Assembly: GCA_964519245.1 (NCBI GenBank)
Contig: CAZFLK010000004.1
Span: forward strand, 1 to 64,000
Source of the DNA: JAYPEY01 sp964519245
GTDB lineage: Bacteria; Verrucomicrobiota; Verrucomicrobiia; Limisphaerales; JAYPEY01
DNA: 64,000 bases
Direction of reading: 5' to 3'
The notes beneath the pieces are model-generated. The model was not told where the DNA came from. It was given only the letters and a program-made list of their open reading frames with translations, and did not search any database. Numbering within the stretch: position 1 is the stretch's first letter; every line of letters starts with the position of its first letter. Shown here piece by piece: positions 42,501 through 50,473 of the stretch. The position numbers and the translations under genes are program-made.

Positions 42501-45500
42501 CACCTGCTTGGATGCCAGACGCGCGCGCTTGCCGATGCGCTCCGACGGGATCTCGACCCCGTTCAATTCCAGCGTCAACCGGCTGTTCATCGGCCCCTTG
42601 ACGCGCACGTTCGACTGCCGGGTCGGCAACACATCGCCGTCCCGAAGGTCCATGAAGGCCAAGGCGTTGTTCTCCACCTTCGGCAGATCCGCCTCCAGAT
42701 CACCGGTAAAGGAGGCGTCAACCGGGCGCGCCGGCAGATTGGAGTTGGAGCCATTCAATGAGTCCCGGGGCAGCAGCGGCTTGAAGTTGGGCCGTGAAAT
42801 CGGCGCATTCGTTCCCGAGCCCATCGGCCGGGACTCATCCCCGTCAACGCGCTGCTCCAAGCTCCGGAAGGCCGCCTCGTCGATCAGGCTTCCCTGCGTC
42901 TGGTTCTGACCGATCATGCCCGTATTCGGCCGCGCCTTGACATCGCCAATATCCAGCGGCCGCCCATCGGCCCGCAACTGCCGTTGCAGCCCGACTTCAA
43001 GTTCATTGGACGCGCCTTCAAACTTGAGCCGCCGCCGAAGAACCTCCTCCCTTCCGCCGGCATCCGCCTCAATGGCGAAGTTCGCCTTGTGGAGTTCCCC
43101 GTTCGTCAATTCCACAAACCGGGTGGCTCCATCGCCGGCATTCTTGGTGGAAAGCACGCTCAACCTCGCGCCGTAGGGCAGCGTGATGGGATCGACCTTC
43201 AGCACATGGGTCCGCGCCGTGATGCCGTAGAGGTTGTAGAGGCCGTTGCGGTCCGTGATCACATAGTTGCCGTTCTCCATGTAGATCCGGACGCCGGGCA
43301 CGCCCATCTCGCCCTCGTCCTGGATCCGGTTGCCATTCTCATCCATGAAGATGCGCCCCACAATGACGCCCTTGTCCGTGAAGACGCCGGGCTCCACCTT
43401 GACCTGCGCGGTGGCCAGGTTGCTGGTCGACGGCGGCGCCGCCGAGGTCGCCTGGGCCCGGTTGACGCCGTCCCCTTCCAATGCCCCCGGCCCCAATCGG
43501 ACCTGATACGATAGTTCCACCGTGGTCGACGGCCCGATCGCTCCCAAGGCAAAAAGAAGCCGCGGGCCTTCGCCTCCCACCGGATCGGCCAGGGACAGCC
43601 CATTGTACCGGGCCGTTCCAGGTTGATAGCGAAAGCCCGCGGGCAAATTGTCTTCCAAGGTCACCCCGCTCATGATGAACGCGGCGGTGTTCTTGATCTC
43701 AATGTTGTAAATGACCGAATCCCCCAGCTCGGCAACCTCTCTGGACGCCTTCTTGTCGACAAGCAGCGCCCCCAGGATGGCATCCGGATCGACCGGAACG
43801 TCCACCCGGACCGGCCCCGTGGACAGATCCACCGGAAAGTCGCCGCCGTAGGAGGCGGAAGCGACCACCGTGCGTCCCGCCGGCAACTGCGCCGGCGCAA
43901 AGGCGCTGGGATACTTGAACGCCGGCGGCGGCGTCACCTCCAACCGGTAGACGCTGGCCGAAACCAGCGGAAACTCATAGAGCCCGTCGACGCCGGTTGT
44001 CACCGTACTCGGCGCCGGCGTGACGGCATCCGCCAGCAGCACCGTCGCCGGACCGCCCGGATTGCCGCCATTGCCGGCTCCTGTCACATCGATCAGGCTC
44101 ACCACCGCTCCCGCCACCGGCGTGTCGTCCTTGCTGCTGAAGACAATGCCGAACGGATCGATCAAGATCGTGGTCACCACCGTGCTTGAGCCGCAACCGC
44201 TGATCTCCGCCGCCAGGGAGTCGTTCTTCTTGGTCTGCATTATCCCGTCGCCGGTAACGACGGTATGCGTATTCGCATCCTGGGTGGCAATAAACGGCAA
44301 CACCAGGAAACGCCCCGTATTTGGCCCGGTTTCCACCGCCTCAAACGACTCAGCATCGCCCGTCAAGGAAGACACCAAGGTGATGACGCGCCGCTCGACG
44401 ACCGTGGGAAACTCATTGCAAGCCGAGGCCTCGGCTCCGACATACAGCGGATTCCCCAGACGGGACACCGGCGTGGGCACCAAGAAATCGCTGCTCCGGT
44501 AGTACTCGATGGTCGGCTCGACCAGCGGCACCTCGACAACCACCGGATTCGAATCCTCCACCCGACTGGAAACGCCGTCATGGAAGTAGATCATGCCCGT
44601 GTTCACGATGTCGCCCGAGGCAATCGAGCTGATCTTCACCTTGAAGCTGATCTCGAAGGCGCTCTTGTCCGCCAAGGTGGGAAACCCGACCCCGATCGCA
44701 CCGACCTCAACCAAATCCGCGGGCGGCGTCGTGCGGTAGAAATGCAGGGGATCGCCATGGCGGTGATAGAGTCGCTCCCCGCCAAAATCCCGCTCGAAGG
44801 AGACGAACTCAGTGTTGCTCGGAATCACGTCCCGCACCACGCACATCATGCGTTCGAATCCGTCCACGTTGACCGCGATGGCTCCTAGAACGCCGCTGCC
44901 GACGTTGCTGCCCATCAAGTTGAACTCCACCTCGTCATTGCGTTGCGCCGTGGTCGTGGACGCGGATTTCACGATCTCAATCCGGGCCAACGAGCCCAGT
45001 ACGGTGACAGTATCGGTCACCTGGGCGGTCACCCCCTGCACCATCGCCGTGGCCGACATGCGAACGACCGCGGCCTCATCCTTTGTGGCCCCGTCCGGGA
45101 CCCGGCCCAAGATGACGAAACGCATCGATTGGCCGGCCGCCAGGGAAACCAGGGTCAAAGGATTGTGATTCTGGGGCCCCAAGGGAGGGCCTTCGGAGAA
45201 AATGACGGCCTCGCCAGCGTCAGCCAGTCCATTCCCGTTCACATCGTGGTAAAGCGTCAATCGCTCCAGATCGTAGTCGTCGGCCTGAAGATTGTGCACC
45301 TCAAGCCGGATGTCGGACAATCCATTGCCCCTGTTTTCCAAACGATGCGCGAAGGAGACCGTCGCGCCCGGCACATGCTCCTCGGTGTGGTCCGGCTCCA
45401 ACAAGAGCCGCTCTTCCAACGCCACCTGAATACGCACCTGACTCGACATGACCTGCTCCCGAAATCCTGTTTCATCCTCATACTGGGCAAAGGCGCGATT

Positions 45501-45602
45501 GGTGATTTCGACACCGTGATCCGTCGCCAGGGCCATTGAGGAAGACAGACACAAGAGGACCGCAAGCAGCCAGACGGCGCTTCGGTCAGCACAACACGTC
45601 AT
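39582..45602 (-). CDS. Giant outer-membrane protein: DUF11 and SdrD-B-like domains plus C-terminal beta-barrel
   Basis: A 2006-residue protein. A signal peptide ends near 'SMALA-TD' (about residue 26). Residues ~28-60 hold an 'N-x-A-x-A-x-Y-x-D' module ('VEITNRAFAQYEDETGF') shared with the upstream DUF11 protein. DUF11-type repeats follow; an SdrD-B-like 'VGRIFMDENGNRIQDEGE' lies near residue 745. Ig-like 'big' domains come next. From about residue 1240 ('KVLGKYLLTASYDSEKDERE', '...YPIYGDSSTRGFDAQST') to the end, alternating hydrophobic/aromatic strands, closing with 'YTSHGLYMALRLKFDEG', indicate a large beta-barrel. Related DUF11-barrel proteins occur in other Gram-negatives; function is not established. 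The ATG at 45602 is preferred to a GTG at 45620. Likely display or export of the co-encoded DUF11 proteins (inference). Confidence 0.85.
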   Translation of the reverse strand: MTCCADRSAVWLLAVLLCLSSSMALATDHGVEITNRAFAQYEDETGFREQVMSSQVRIQVALEERLLLEPDHTEEHVPGATVSFAHRLENRGNGLSDIRLEVHNLQADDYDLERLTLYHDVNGNGLADAGEAVIFSEGPPLGPQNHNPLTLVSLAAGQSMRFVILGRVPDGATKDEAAVVRMSATAMVQGVTAQVTDTVTVLGSLARIEIVKSASTTTAQRNDEVEFNLMGSNVGSGVLGAIAVNVDGFERMMCVVRDVIPSNTEFVSFERDFGGERLYHRHGDPLHFYRTTPPADLVEVGAIGVGFPTLADKSAFEISFKVKISSIASGDIVNTGMIYFHDGVSSRVEDSNPVVVEVPLVEPTIEYYRSSDFLVPTPVSRLGNPLYVGAEASACNEFPTVVERRVITLVSSLTGDAESFEAVETGPNTGRFLVLPFIATQDANTHTVVTGDGIMQTKKNDSLAAEISGCGSSTVVTTILIDPFGIVFSSKDDTPVAGAVVSLIDVTGAGNGGNPGGPATVLLADAVTPAPSTVTTGVDGLYEFPLVSASVYRLEVTPPPAFKYPSAFAPAQLPAGRTVVASASYGGDFPVDLSTGPVRVDVPVDPDAILGALLVDKKASREVAELGDSVIYNIEIKNTAAFIMSGVTLEDNLPAGFRYQPGTARYNGLSLADPVGGEGPRLLFALGAIGPSTTVELSYQVRLGPGALEGDGVNRAQATSAAPPSTSNLATAQVKVEPGVFTDKGVIVGRIFMDENGNRIQDEGEMGVPGVRIYMENGNYVITDRNGLYNLYGITARTHVLKVDPITLPYGARLSVLSTKNAGDGATRFVELTNGELHKANFAIEADAGGREEVLRRRLKFEGASNELEVGLQRQLRADGRPLDIGDVKARPNTGMIGQNQTQGSLIDEAAFRSLEQRVDGDESRPMGSGTNAPISRPNFKPLLPRDSLNGSNSNLPARPVDASFTGDLEADLPKVENNALAFMDLRDGDVLPTRQSNVRVKGPMNSRLTLELNGVEIPSERIGKRARLASKQVDANEYIGVNFEVGENTLSLKQYDPFGNQRGEQTVRVTAPGDLATIRLRLPAQDVYAETDVNAAIEITIVDAQGLPVTVQTPVTLEASVGRWEVKDENEKEPGTQIFVRGGKAVVELVPPTDPGTALIRVSAGVIKAEEELAFLPNLRPFMAVGVIEGSINLRDLASGSIRPARSSDGFSEELRDFSVTGNDGRVQGAGRAAFFLKGKVLGKYLLTASYDSEKDEREKLFRDIEPDEYYPIYGDSSTRGFDAQSTGKLFVRIDHRKSFLLYGDYTTQGTERDEARSLGNYNRSLNGVNYHYERERVKVNAWASQDTTRQMVAELPANGTSGPYNFGTANGLVNSERIEILTRDRNQPAVVLKVEQMARFVDYEFEPFTGRVVFRQPIPSLDANLNPISIRATFELDQGGTKFWVYGADGKVKVHERVELGGGVVRDENPLDNFQLYSANATIKLAEKTHLIGEVARSESDLMGSGNGGRAELRHSDDKTDARIFYTRTGNTFTNSSSFELPGRVEAGVEASRKIGPGLRLNLEGIVTEDFRLNGSRKGVRAGVEKSLKGNYVIQVDGRVSQETGGPASTNTVGVAPNKVRSVRLRAGGPVPSIRNLDAYAEVENDVVNTDNRLVAVGADYKADGKGRVYARHEFMNALGGPFELNGSQSQNRTVFGFEQEYMKGGQMFNEYRARDTFAGREAEAAMGLRNLWTLSDGLRARTTFERVNPMTAGLTSESTAVSLGIEYTRNPDWRGTARIELRRSNGTDNLLNTFGYARRINQNWTFLGKTILNVTSNKGGKDTLQARIQSGLAWRQLDSDEWNALMKHEFKIEDGNPFGGALNERRHVNVLSADVNYQPTADWLISGHYAGKLVMEQAPFEDVYQAHLLGSRISYELTDKWDIGLTGSILFAQDFESVKFGLGPEIGYTVRQNLRIGLGYNFFGFEDRDLRGQDYTSHGLYMALRLKFDEGLFEPLRDGKDKE

Positions 45603-45756
45603 GTGTCTGTAACACGTCACTTCAAACGCGACCTAAAGGGAGATTTTCTGAGGGCACACCGGTACTGTTGCCATCCGAGAGGGTTGGAATCCGACGGTTT
45701 GCGACGACCCCCTCGCGGGGTTCCGCATCGACCTGGCCAAGCAATATTTTTGGCCC

Positions 45757-45789
45757 AAAAGGAGGGGAGAGGCTTTCGCCTCCCCCCTC
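45757..45789 (-). terminator. Terminator-like hairpin with alternative structure in the DUF11 cluster
   Basis: On the minus strand, the stem GAGGGGGGAGGC / GCCTCTCCCCTC (45789-45778 with 45773-45762) pairs over 12 bases with one G-U pair, has a GAAA tetraloop, and is followed by CTTTT. It starts 17 bases after the stop of the 912-residue DUF11 gene. The same G-run can instead pair with CCCC at 45792-45795 around a GCGA loop, so the two hairpins exclude each other. This resembles an attenuator. The T-tract is short, so read-through into the barrel gene is likely. Confidence 0.65.
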
Positions 45790-45805
45790 GCGGGGCCGCA
45801 TGGGC

Positions 45806-48544
45806 CTATTCGTTGATTCTCACCGCGAAGGTGATCGTCACTTCCTCAAGCGAGGCCAACGCCGGAATGGTCACTACCAACTGGGCCGGGTCGGCGGCGC
45901 CGTTGGCGGGCTCCGTCGTGATCGTCGGCACCGGAGTCCCAACGGTCGCTGCCGCGGCCGCCTCGTAATCCACCATGCCGAGCGTGGCCTTCAGATACGT
46001 GGTGTGGGTCGGAATCGTATCCGTCACCACCACGTTCGTCGCCGTCGTCGTGCCGCTATTCTTCACCTTGATCTGGTAAAGAATAATGGTGCCGGGAGGC
46101 GCTGTCAGCGGCGTGGCCACAAAGCCCGCGCCGTCCGCCGCGCCATCTTCGTTGGCGTCCAACGCCTGCTTCTTGGTCACCTGGACATTGCCCTCCACGA
46201 TGGTGGACTGGTCCGTGGCCGTCGCATCCGTCGGCGCCGTCGTGGTGTGGCCATTGTTCGCCGTGGAGGCCGTGATGGTCGTGGTGTTGACACCCGGCGC
46301 GGACACCGTGTTGTCGGCAAACACCTTGACGATCAGCTTGACCGTGTCGCCCGGCTGCAGCGGCAGGCTGGGGACCAACGCCGCCACCCCGTCGAGGGTG
46401 ACGATGTTCGGCTCGCCGGCGTCCAACTCACCGTCGCCATCCGTGTCCCAGTGAACGACGGAAGAGAACCCGGAGGTATCGTTCGAGGTGGACAGGGTGA
46501 TCGTGCTGAGCACGCCGTCGCCCTCGGCGACGTTACCGGTGTTCTCCAGCGTGTGGGAGTAGGTCACCGTGCCGTTCGGGAAGATCTGCCCCGTATTGTT
46601 CGGTGTGATCGTCAGTGAACGAACGGTCTGCACCGTCACGGCGTCATGTTTGATGTCCGAGGCGGTGGTCGTCGGAGACAAGGCCCGGAAGAACACCGAC
46701 TGGGTCGTGGGCGTGGCGCCCGCCGGAACGGTCACCACCGCCGTGACCTCGACGCTGCCGTTGGCCGCGATCGAACCGGTCTCCGTGTCCTCGGTTCCGC
46801 CAACGCCTCCGGCGCTGCCGACGAAGAACTTCACGCTCCAGCCGGCCGGCAAGGCCGCCATGCCGGAGGTTGAACCCGCAGCCAGATCGAAGGCGTCCGG
46901 AATCGTGCTCGTGTTGTTCACGAACAGGATGAAGGACGTCGTGACCGGGTTGTCGCGGTTCGGCGTGACCGTGTTGGTCGTGATCGCAGCGACCTCGGGG
47001 CCCGCGCCCAGACCGTCGCCCGCGTCAGCTCCGCCGGTCACGGACAAGTCGTTGGTCACATCAACCGTGTTGTCGGTGATCTCGTCCAAGGTATCGTCCG
47101 CATCGTCGCTCGCGGGCGTCGCGCCGGGATCCTTGGTCGAGGTCGCGGTCTTGGTCAACGTCGCCGGGACGTCCGCGTCGGTCATGCCGGGCGGCAGGAT
47201 AACGCGCACCTTGACGTTGATCGTGGCTCCGGCGGCGACCGGCCCCGTATCGGGAATGGAGTCGCCCGTGCTGTCCGTCTGCAGCGTAACGCCGTCCAAC
47301 TTCATGAAGTCGATCTGCGCCCCAGCCGGGAAATTGCCCCGGACGTAGGTCAGGTTGAAGGTGTCCTCGACATTGCCATCGTTGGTCAGGGTGTTCGTGA
47401 AGATCACGGTGGCGCCCTGGGTGACCGGGCCCTGGGTGTCGCCGGTCAGGGTGACGCCGTAGGTCTCATTCACCGTCACGGTCGCCGGACCTGCGATAAA
47501 TGGGCCCTGGTCGTCCGTGCCGTCATTGTATTCATAGCTGACGGTGTTGTTCTTGCCTCCCGGAGTCGCGCCCGCGGCAATATTGACCTGGAAGTCGATC
47601 GTGCCGGAGTCGCCGGGTAGCACTTCATTGACCACGACCGTGATCGTGGAACCGGTGATCGAGTAGTCGATCGTGTTGGGCGCCGTGCCCTGGGTGTCGC
47701 CGGTGTTATCCGTGAGCACGGTGGCTCCGGTGACGGACCAACGGCCGCTGTCGTCGACGTACTCCAGTTCCGCGTTGATCGTATCCGTAAAGGTCAGCGT
47801 CTGGGCCGCGCCGATACCGATGTTTTCATAGGTGAAGCGGAAGGTGAAGGGACCGTCTCCGGGCGCGCCGTCATCGGCTCCAACCACGGTCTTGCTGACC
47901 GTGACGTTGGCCGCGCCGGTGACGTCGGCGGTGTCCGTGTTCGTGTCCGTCGCCGTGCCCGTCGCCTGACTGGTCGCGGTGATGGTCAACTGCCCCTGGT
48001 CGCCGTCCACGGCCGAGCCCGGCACGGTGGCGATCACGAGGATGTTGACATCCGCATCACGACCGAGGTTGTCCACGCTCGTGATGGCCGCGCCGTCCGC
48101 AACGCCATTCTTGTCCGCATCCAGAAAGATCTGGATGGACGTGAAGTTGAAGTCGTCGGTTCCAAGCTGCGCGGTCACGAGGTTGAAGCTGTCCGTGCCG
48201 TTGCCTGTGTTGACCAGGTTGTGGACGAAGGTCACCGGCTGACCGGGCGAGGCCGGCAACGTCTGCGTTGCGGTCAAGGTCAAAGACCCGACCTGCTCAA
48301 CCGTGGTGATCACGGGCAGCGAGTTCGCTGTGCGCGAGGTTCCGCCGCCGTCCAGATAGCTGGCGGTGGCGATGTTTCCGACACTCGACCCGGCATCCGG
48401 AGCCGCCGCCTGCGCCTTGCCGCCGCCCGTAAAGAGCGATGCGGCAAACACAAGCGCACCCGCCAAACCGGCGATCATCGCTTTGGGACGCGATCGATAA
48501 AATCGACCGGGTCCGGTGTTCATGGTTGTTTTCATTTGTATCAT
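45806..48544 (-). CDS. Secreted DUF11-repeat protein (six repeats)
   Basis: A 912-residue exported protein; the signal sequence 'AMIAGLAGALVFAASLF' ends near residue 47 (...AQA-AAP). After the 'GNIATASYLDGGGTSRTANS' module come about six DUF11-type beta repeats: starts at 'GSLTLTATQTLPASPGQPV', 'VTVSKTVVGADDGAPGDG', 'VTLTGDTQGPVTQGATV', 'LSVTGGADAGDGLGAGPEV', 'LTITPNNTGQIFPNGTV' and 'VQVTKKQALDANEDGAADG'. Aspartate-rich loops such as 'LDADKNGVADG' and 'DTDGDGELDAGEPN' look like calcium sites. It has no membrane anchor. AGGA nine bases before the ATG at 48544 supports this start. The architecture is that of an extracellular filament or matrix protein, probably placed on the surface with help from the adjacent barrel protein (inference). 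Confidence 0.88.
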   Translation of the reverse strand: MIQMKTTMNTGPGRFYRSRPKAMIAGLAGALVFAASLFTGGGKAQAAAPDAGSSVGNIATASYLDGGGTSRTANSLPVITTVEQVGSLTLTATQTLPASPGQPVTFVHNLVNTGNGTDSFNLVTAQLGTDDFNFTSIQIFLDADKNGVADGAAITSVDNLGRDADVNILVIATVPGSAVDGDQGQLTITATSQATGTATDTNTDTADVTGAANVTVSKTVVGADDGAPGDGPFTFRFTYENIGIGAAQTLTFTDTINAELEYVDDSGRWSVTGATVLTDNTGDTQGTAPNTIDYSITGSTITVVVNEVLPGDSGTIDFQVNIAAGATPGGKNNTVSYEYNDGTDDQGPFIAGPATVTVNETYGVTLTGDTQGPVTQGATVIFTNTLTNDGNVEDTFNLTYVRGNFPAGAQIDFMKLDGVTLQTDSTGDSIPDTGPVAAGATINVKVRVILPPGMTDADVPATLTKTATSTKDPGATPASDDADDTLDEITDNTVDVTNDLSVTGGADAGDGLGAGPEVAAITTNTVTPNRDNPVTTSFILFVNNTSTIPDAFDLAAGSTSGMAALPAGWSVKFFVGSAGGVGGTEDTETGSIAANGSVEVTAVVTVPAGATPTTQSVFFRALSPTTTASDIKHDAVTVQTVRSLTITPNNTGQIFPNGTVTYSHTLENTGNVAEGDGVLSTITLSTSNDTSGFSSVVHWDTDGDGELDAGEPNIVTLDGVAALVPSLPLQPGDTVKLIVKVFADNTVSAPGVNTTTITASTANNGHTTTAPTDATATDQSTIVEGNVQVTKKQALDANEDGAADGAGFVATPLTAPPGTIILYQIKVKNSGTTTATNVVVTDTIPTHTTYLKATLGMVDYEAAAAATVGTPVPTITTEPANGAADPAQLVVTIPALASLEEVTITFAVRINE

Positions 48545-48623
48545 GGTTGCTTTTCCTAGGGTTTGTTTTGTCTTGGGGAAATGACGACGGCGATCGCTGA
48601 GCGCGGGCCGACCGCCGTGAAAG

Positions 48624-49172
48624 TTACTGCTTGGCCGCCGTGGTCGGCGCGTCCGCGGGATCGATCCTCGTGCGCATCTTCACCGTGACCGTCTGTTTAG
48701 CCGGAAGGTCAACAGGCGCCCAGCGGACGGCCCGATACTCGGAGGGAGCGACCTTGACCCGCACCTGCTTGCCATCGGCCGAGGTGACGGTCTTCATAAG
48801 CGGAACCGGCAGGAAATTTGCGCCGTCAATGGTGGCGAACTTGATCTTCGGCTTGGCGCTGCCGCCAATATACTTGGTCCCGGCGGGAATCGGCACGGTG
48901 GGCGCCAACTTGCGCAAGGTGTCGTCCGTCTTGTTTCGGTACGAAGCGGTGTATTCAAGCACTTCGCCGGGCTTGGCCTTGTTCCCCGGCAACATCTGCT
49001 CCTTGCCTTGGGAATCCTTCACGACCTTCTTCGCGACCAGCTTGATGTCCAGATTTGGATCATTCTGGGCGCTCGCCGAGCCGACGAATGCGGTGATTAA
49101 CATTCCCACCAGGGCCGCCATCGCCGCCCCTTTCCGTCGGAATCCGGTTTTTTCGTCAACTGATGTTTTCAT
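48624..49172 (-). CDS. Small secreted DUF11-like protein, first gene of the cluster
   Basis: A 182-residue exported protein. A hydrophobic stretch 'MAALVGMLITAFVGSASAQ' (about residues 18-36) ends in an AXA-type cleavage site. The mature part is one beta domain: 'KPGEVLEYTASYRNKTDDTL', 'APTVPIPAGTKYIGGSAKPK', 'YRAVRWAPVDLPAKQTVTVK'. This is the pattern of a single DUF11 repeat ('G....Y....N.....V.....P....Y..G'). It is unusually basic (many Lys) for such a domain. It starts the five-gene cluster, 79 bases before the next gene, and could be a subunit or cap of the larger repeat proteins. Confidence 0.78.
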   Translation of the reverse strand: MKTSVDEKTGFRRKGAAMAALVGMLITAFVGSASAQNDPNLDIKLVAKKVVKDSQGKEQMLPGNKAKPGEVLEYTASYRNKTDDTLRKLAPTVPIPAGTKYIGGSAKPKIKFATIDGANFLPVPLMKTVTSADGKQVRVKVAPSEYRAVRWAPVDLPAKQTVTVKMRTRIDPADAPTTAAKQ

Positions 49173-49604
49173 TTGGGCTGTCTTTGTTTTCTCCCGGGCG
49201 AACGCAGTCGCCCCGAAATTTGGTTATGCTCAAATTGCGACACAATGTGTACTTTTTCTATACATCAAGTTCCGCAAAAGCTCATCCGTACACCTACGTA
49301 GAATCAACCGGCGCGAAATCGAAGCCTCGAGGCCTGTTCCGTCACCCGCTAAATCGGCTGTCACATTCTCGAACGACCGAACCGGACCAGACGCATTTTG
49401 ACTTGAATTAAAACACGTTATCCAATTACTGGACACATACGCCGTTCAGCAGACAAAGTCCAGTTGTTTTGAAGCTTCCGACAGGACAGGGGGAGGAATT
49501 CACACTTACTGAACAAAACGCCCTCTTCCCGGGCAGCGTTTTCGAAGTCGAGCGGGTGAGGAGACTCCTAAAGGAAGGGGCGGCCAACCGGCTTCAGGTT
49601 TCCA
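49173..49604. other. Intergenic region upstream of the DUF11 cluster
   Basis: About 430 bases, noticeably more A/T-rich than the flanks, which is expected of a promoter for the cluster. An odd-centred dyad ACACAATGTGT lies at 49240-49250, and a minus-strand TTGATG/TATAGA-like stretch is near 49255-49270, but no well-spaced promoter pair could be fixed. Short frames at 49163-49411 and 49469-49675 look spurious. Confidence 0.4.
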
Positions 49605-49832
49605 TCATAGCGAGCGAAGCAGAAGGAATCCGCCGATCAAGAATGTCGCCGCCAGAATCACCAACAGCAAGATGAGGGCAATGCGCCACACAGCTCTGGA
49701 TGAGATCCGACTCGGCGGATACTTGAAGAAGGGCATGGTTGCCCGTTGTTTCCCCCGCGATCGATCAGCATCCACGGCAATGTCCCGGCAACTGCCTTGC
49801 AGCTCATCGGCATGAGGTTCGGGGCCTTTCAT
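49605..49832 (-). CDS. Small single-span membrane protein
   Basis: A protein of 75 residues (from ATG 49832) or 43 residues (from ATG 49736). One strong hydrophobic segment 'IALILLLVILAATFLIGGFL' fills the C-terminal half. The ATG at 49832 overlaps the response-regulator stop (ATGA), which argues for the long form; the shorter start sits right before the more protein-like 'MPFFKYPPSRISSRAVW'. No homologue is recognised. Coupling to the regulator suggests a role in the same signalling unit. Confidence 0.5.
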   Translation of the reverse strand: MKGPEPHADELQGSCRDIAVDADRSRGKQRATMPFFKYPPSRISSRAVWRIALILLLVILAATFLIGGFLLLRSL

Positions 49833-50473
49833 GCTTCGATTATACCCTTCCTGATCGCCAGTCGAACCAGATCAGTCTGCGATTTCAGGTTCAATTTGCG
49901 CATCAGGTTGGCGCGATGCGTCTCGGCCGTCCGCGGGCTGATGAACAATTTGGCGGCAATCTCGGCGCTGGTCATGCCCTCGGCAGCCAACTGCAGCACC
50001 AAGCGCTCCCGCTTGGTCAGGGACTCGATCGGATCGGCGTTCTTGTCTCCCTCGGGCCGGATATAGCCGGCGATCGCCTTGTCCGCCAACTCCGGACTCA
50101 GATATCGCCTGCCAACCGCCACCGCCCGAACCGCCGCGACCAGATCCGAACCTGAGGAGTCCTTCAAGACATAACCCAGAGCGCCGCTGCGAAGCGCCTC
50201 GACGACATACGGCTCGTCGGCATGCATGGACAAGACCAGCATCCGCGTCTCCTTGAACTCGGCGCTCACCCGCCGCGCCAACTCCAGACCATGCAAACGA
50301 GGAATCATCAGGTCCATGACCAGGACATCCGGCCGATGACGCTCCACCATTTCCACGGCGGTCAGACCATCCGCGGCCTCGCCGACCAACTCGAAATCCC
50401 GCTCGGACTCAAGAATCCGGCGCAGTCCCTCCCTCACCATGTGATGATCTTCCACCAGCACGATTCGCGTCAT
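49829..50473 (-). CDS. NarL/FixJ-family response regulator
   Basis: A 214-residue two-component regulator. The receiver domain shows 'IVLVEDHHMVREGLRRIL', the phospho-acceptor Asp in 'DVLVMDLMIPRLHG', and 'LGYVLKDSSGSDL'. The C-terminal LuxR-type helix-turn-helix is complete: 'LTKRERLVLQLAAEGMTSAE', then 'LFISPRTAETHRANLMRKL'. It should bind DNA when phosphorylated. Its ATG overlaps the stop of the degenerate kinase gene (ATGA, 50470-50473). With the cognate kinase broken, it may be driven by another kinase or be phosphorylation-independent. Target genes are unknown; the DUF11 cluster starts 660 bases downstream on the same strand. Confidence 0.95.
   Translation of the reverse strand: MTRIVLVEDHHMVREGLRRILESERDFELVGEAADGLTAVEMVERHRPDVLVMDLMIPRLHGLELARRVSAEFKETRMLVLSMHADEPYVVEALRSGALGYVLKDSSGSDLVAAVRAVAVGRRYLSPELADKAIAGYIRPEGDKNADPIESLTKRERLVLQLAAEGMTSAEIAAKLFISPRTAETHRANLMRKLNLKSQTDLVRLAIRKGIIEA

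Noticed and set aside
45593..45619. Nine-base direct repeat AACACGTCA around the barrel gene start
   Set aside because: It explains the alternative GTG start (repeated MTC codons) but is too short to call an element or a duplication target site.
45603..45805. Cyclic-di-GMP (GEMM) riboswitch before the barrel gene
   Set aside because: GCAAACC- and GCGAAAGCC-like strings are present, but the order and the receptor stem of the GEMM fold do not fit.
46569..47348. A 259-codon plus-strand frame
   Set aside because: It is antisense to the DUF11-repeat gene and only reflects that gene's repetitive codons.
49469..49675. Possible 68-residue protein upstream of the DUF11 cluster
   Set aside because: No ribosome-binding site, no recognisable motif, and it runs into the opposite-strand membrane protein gene.
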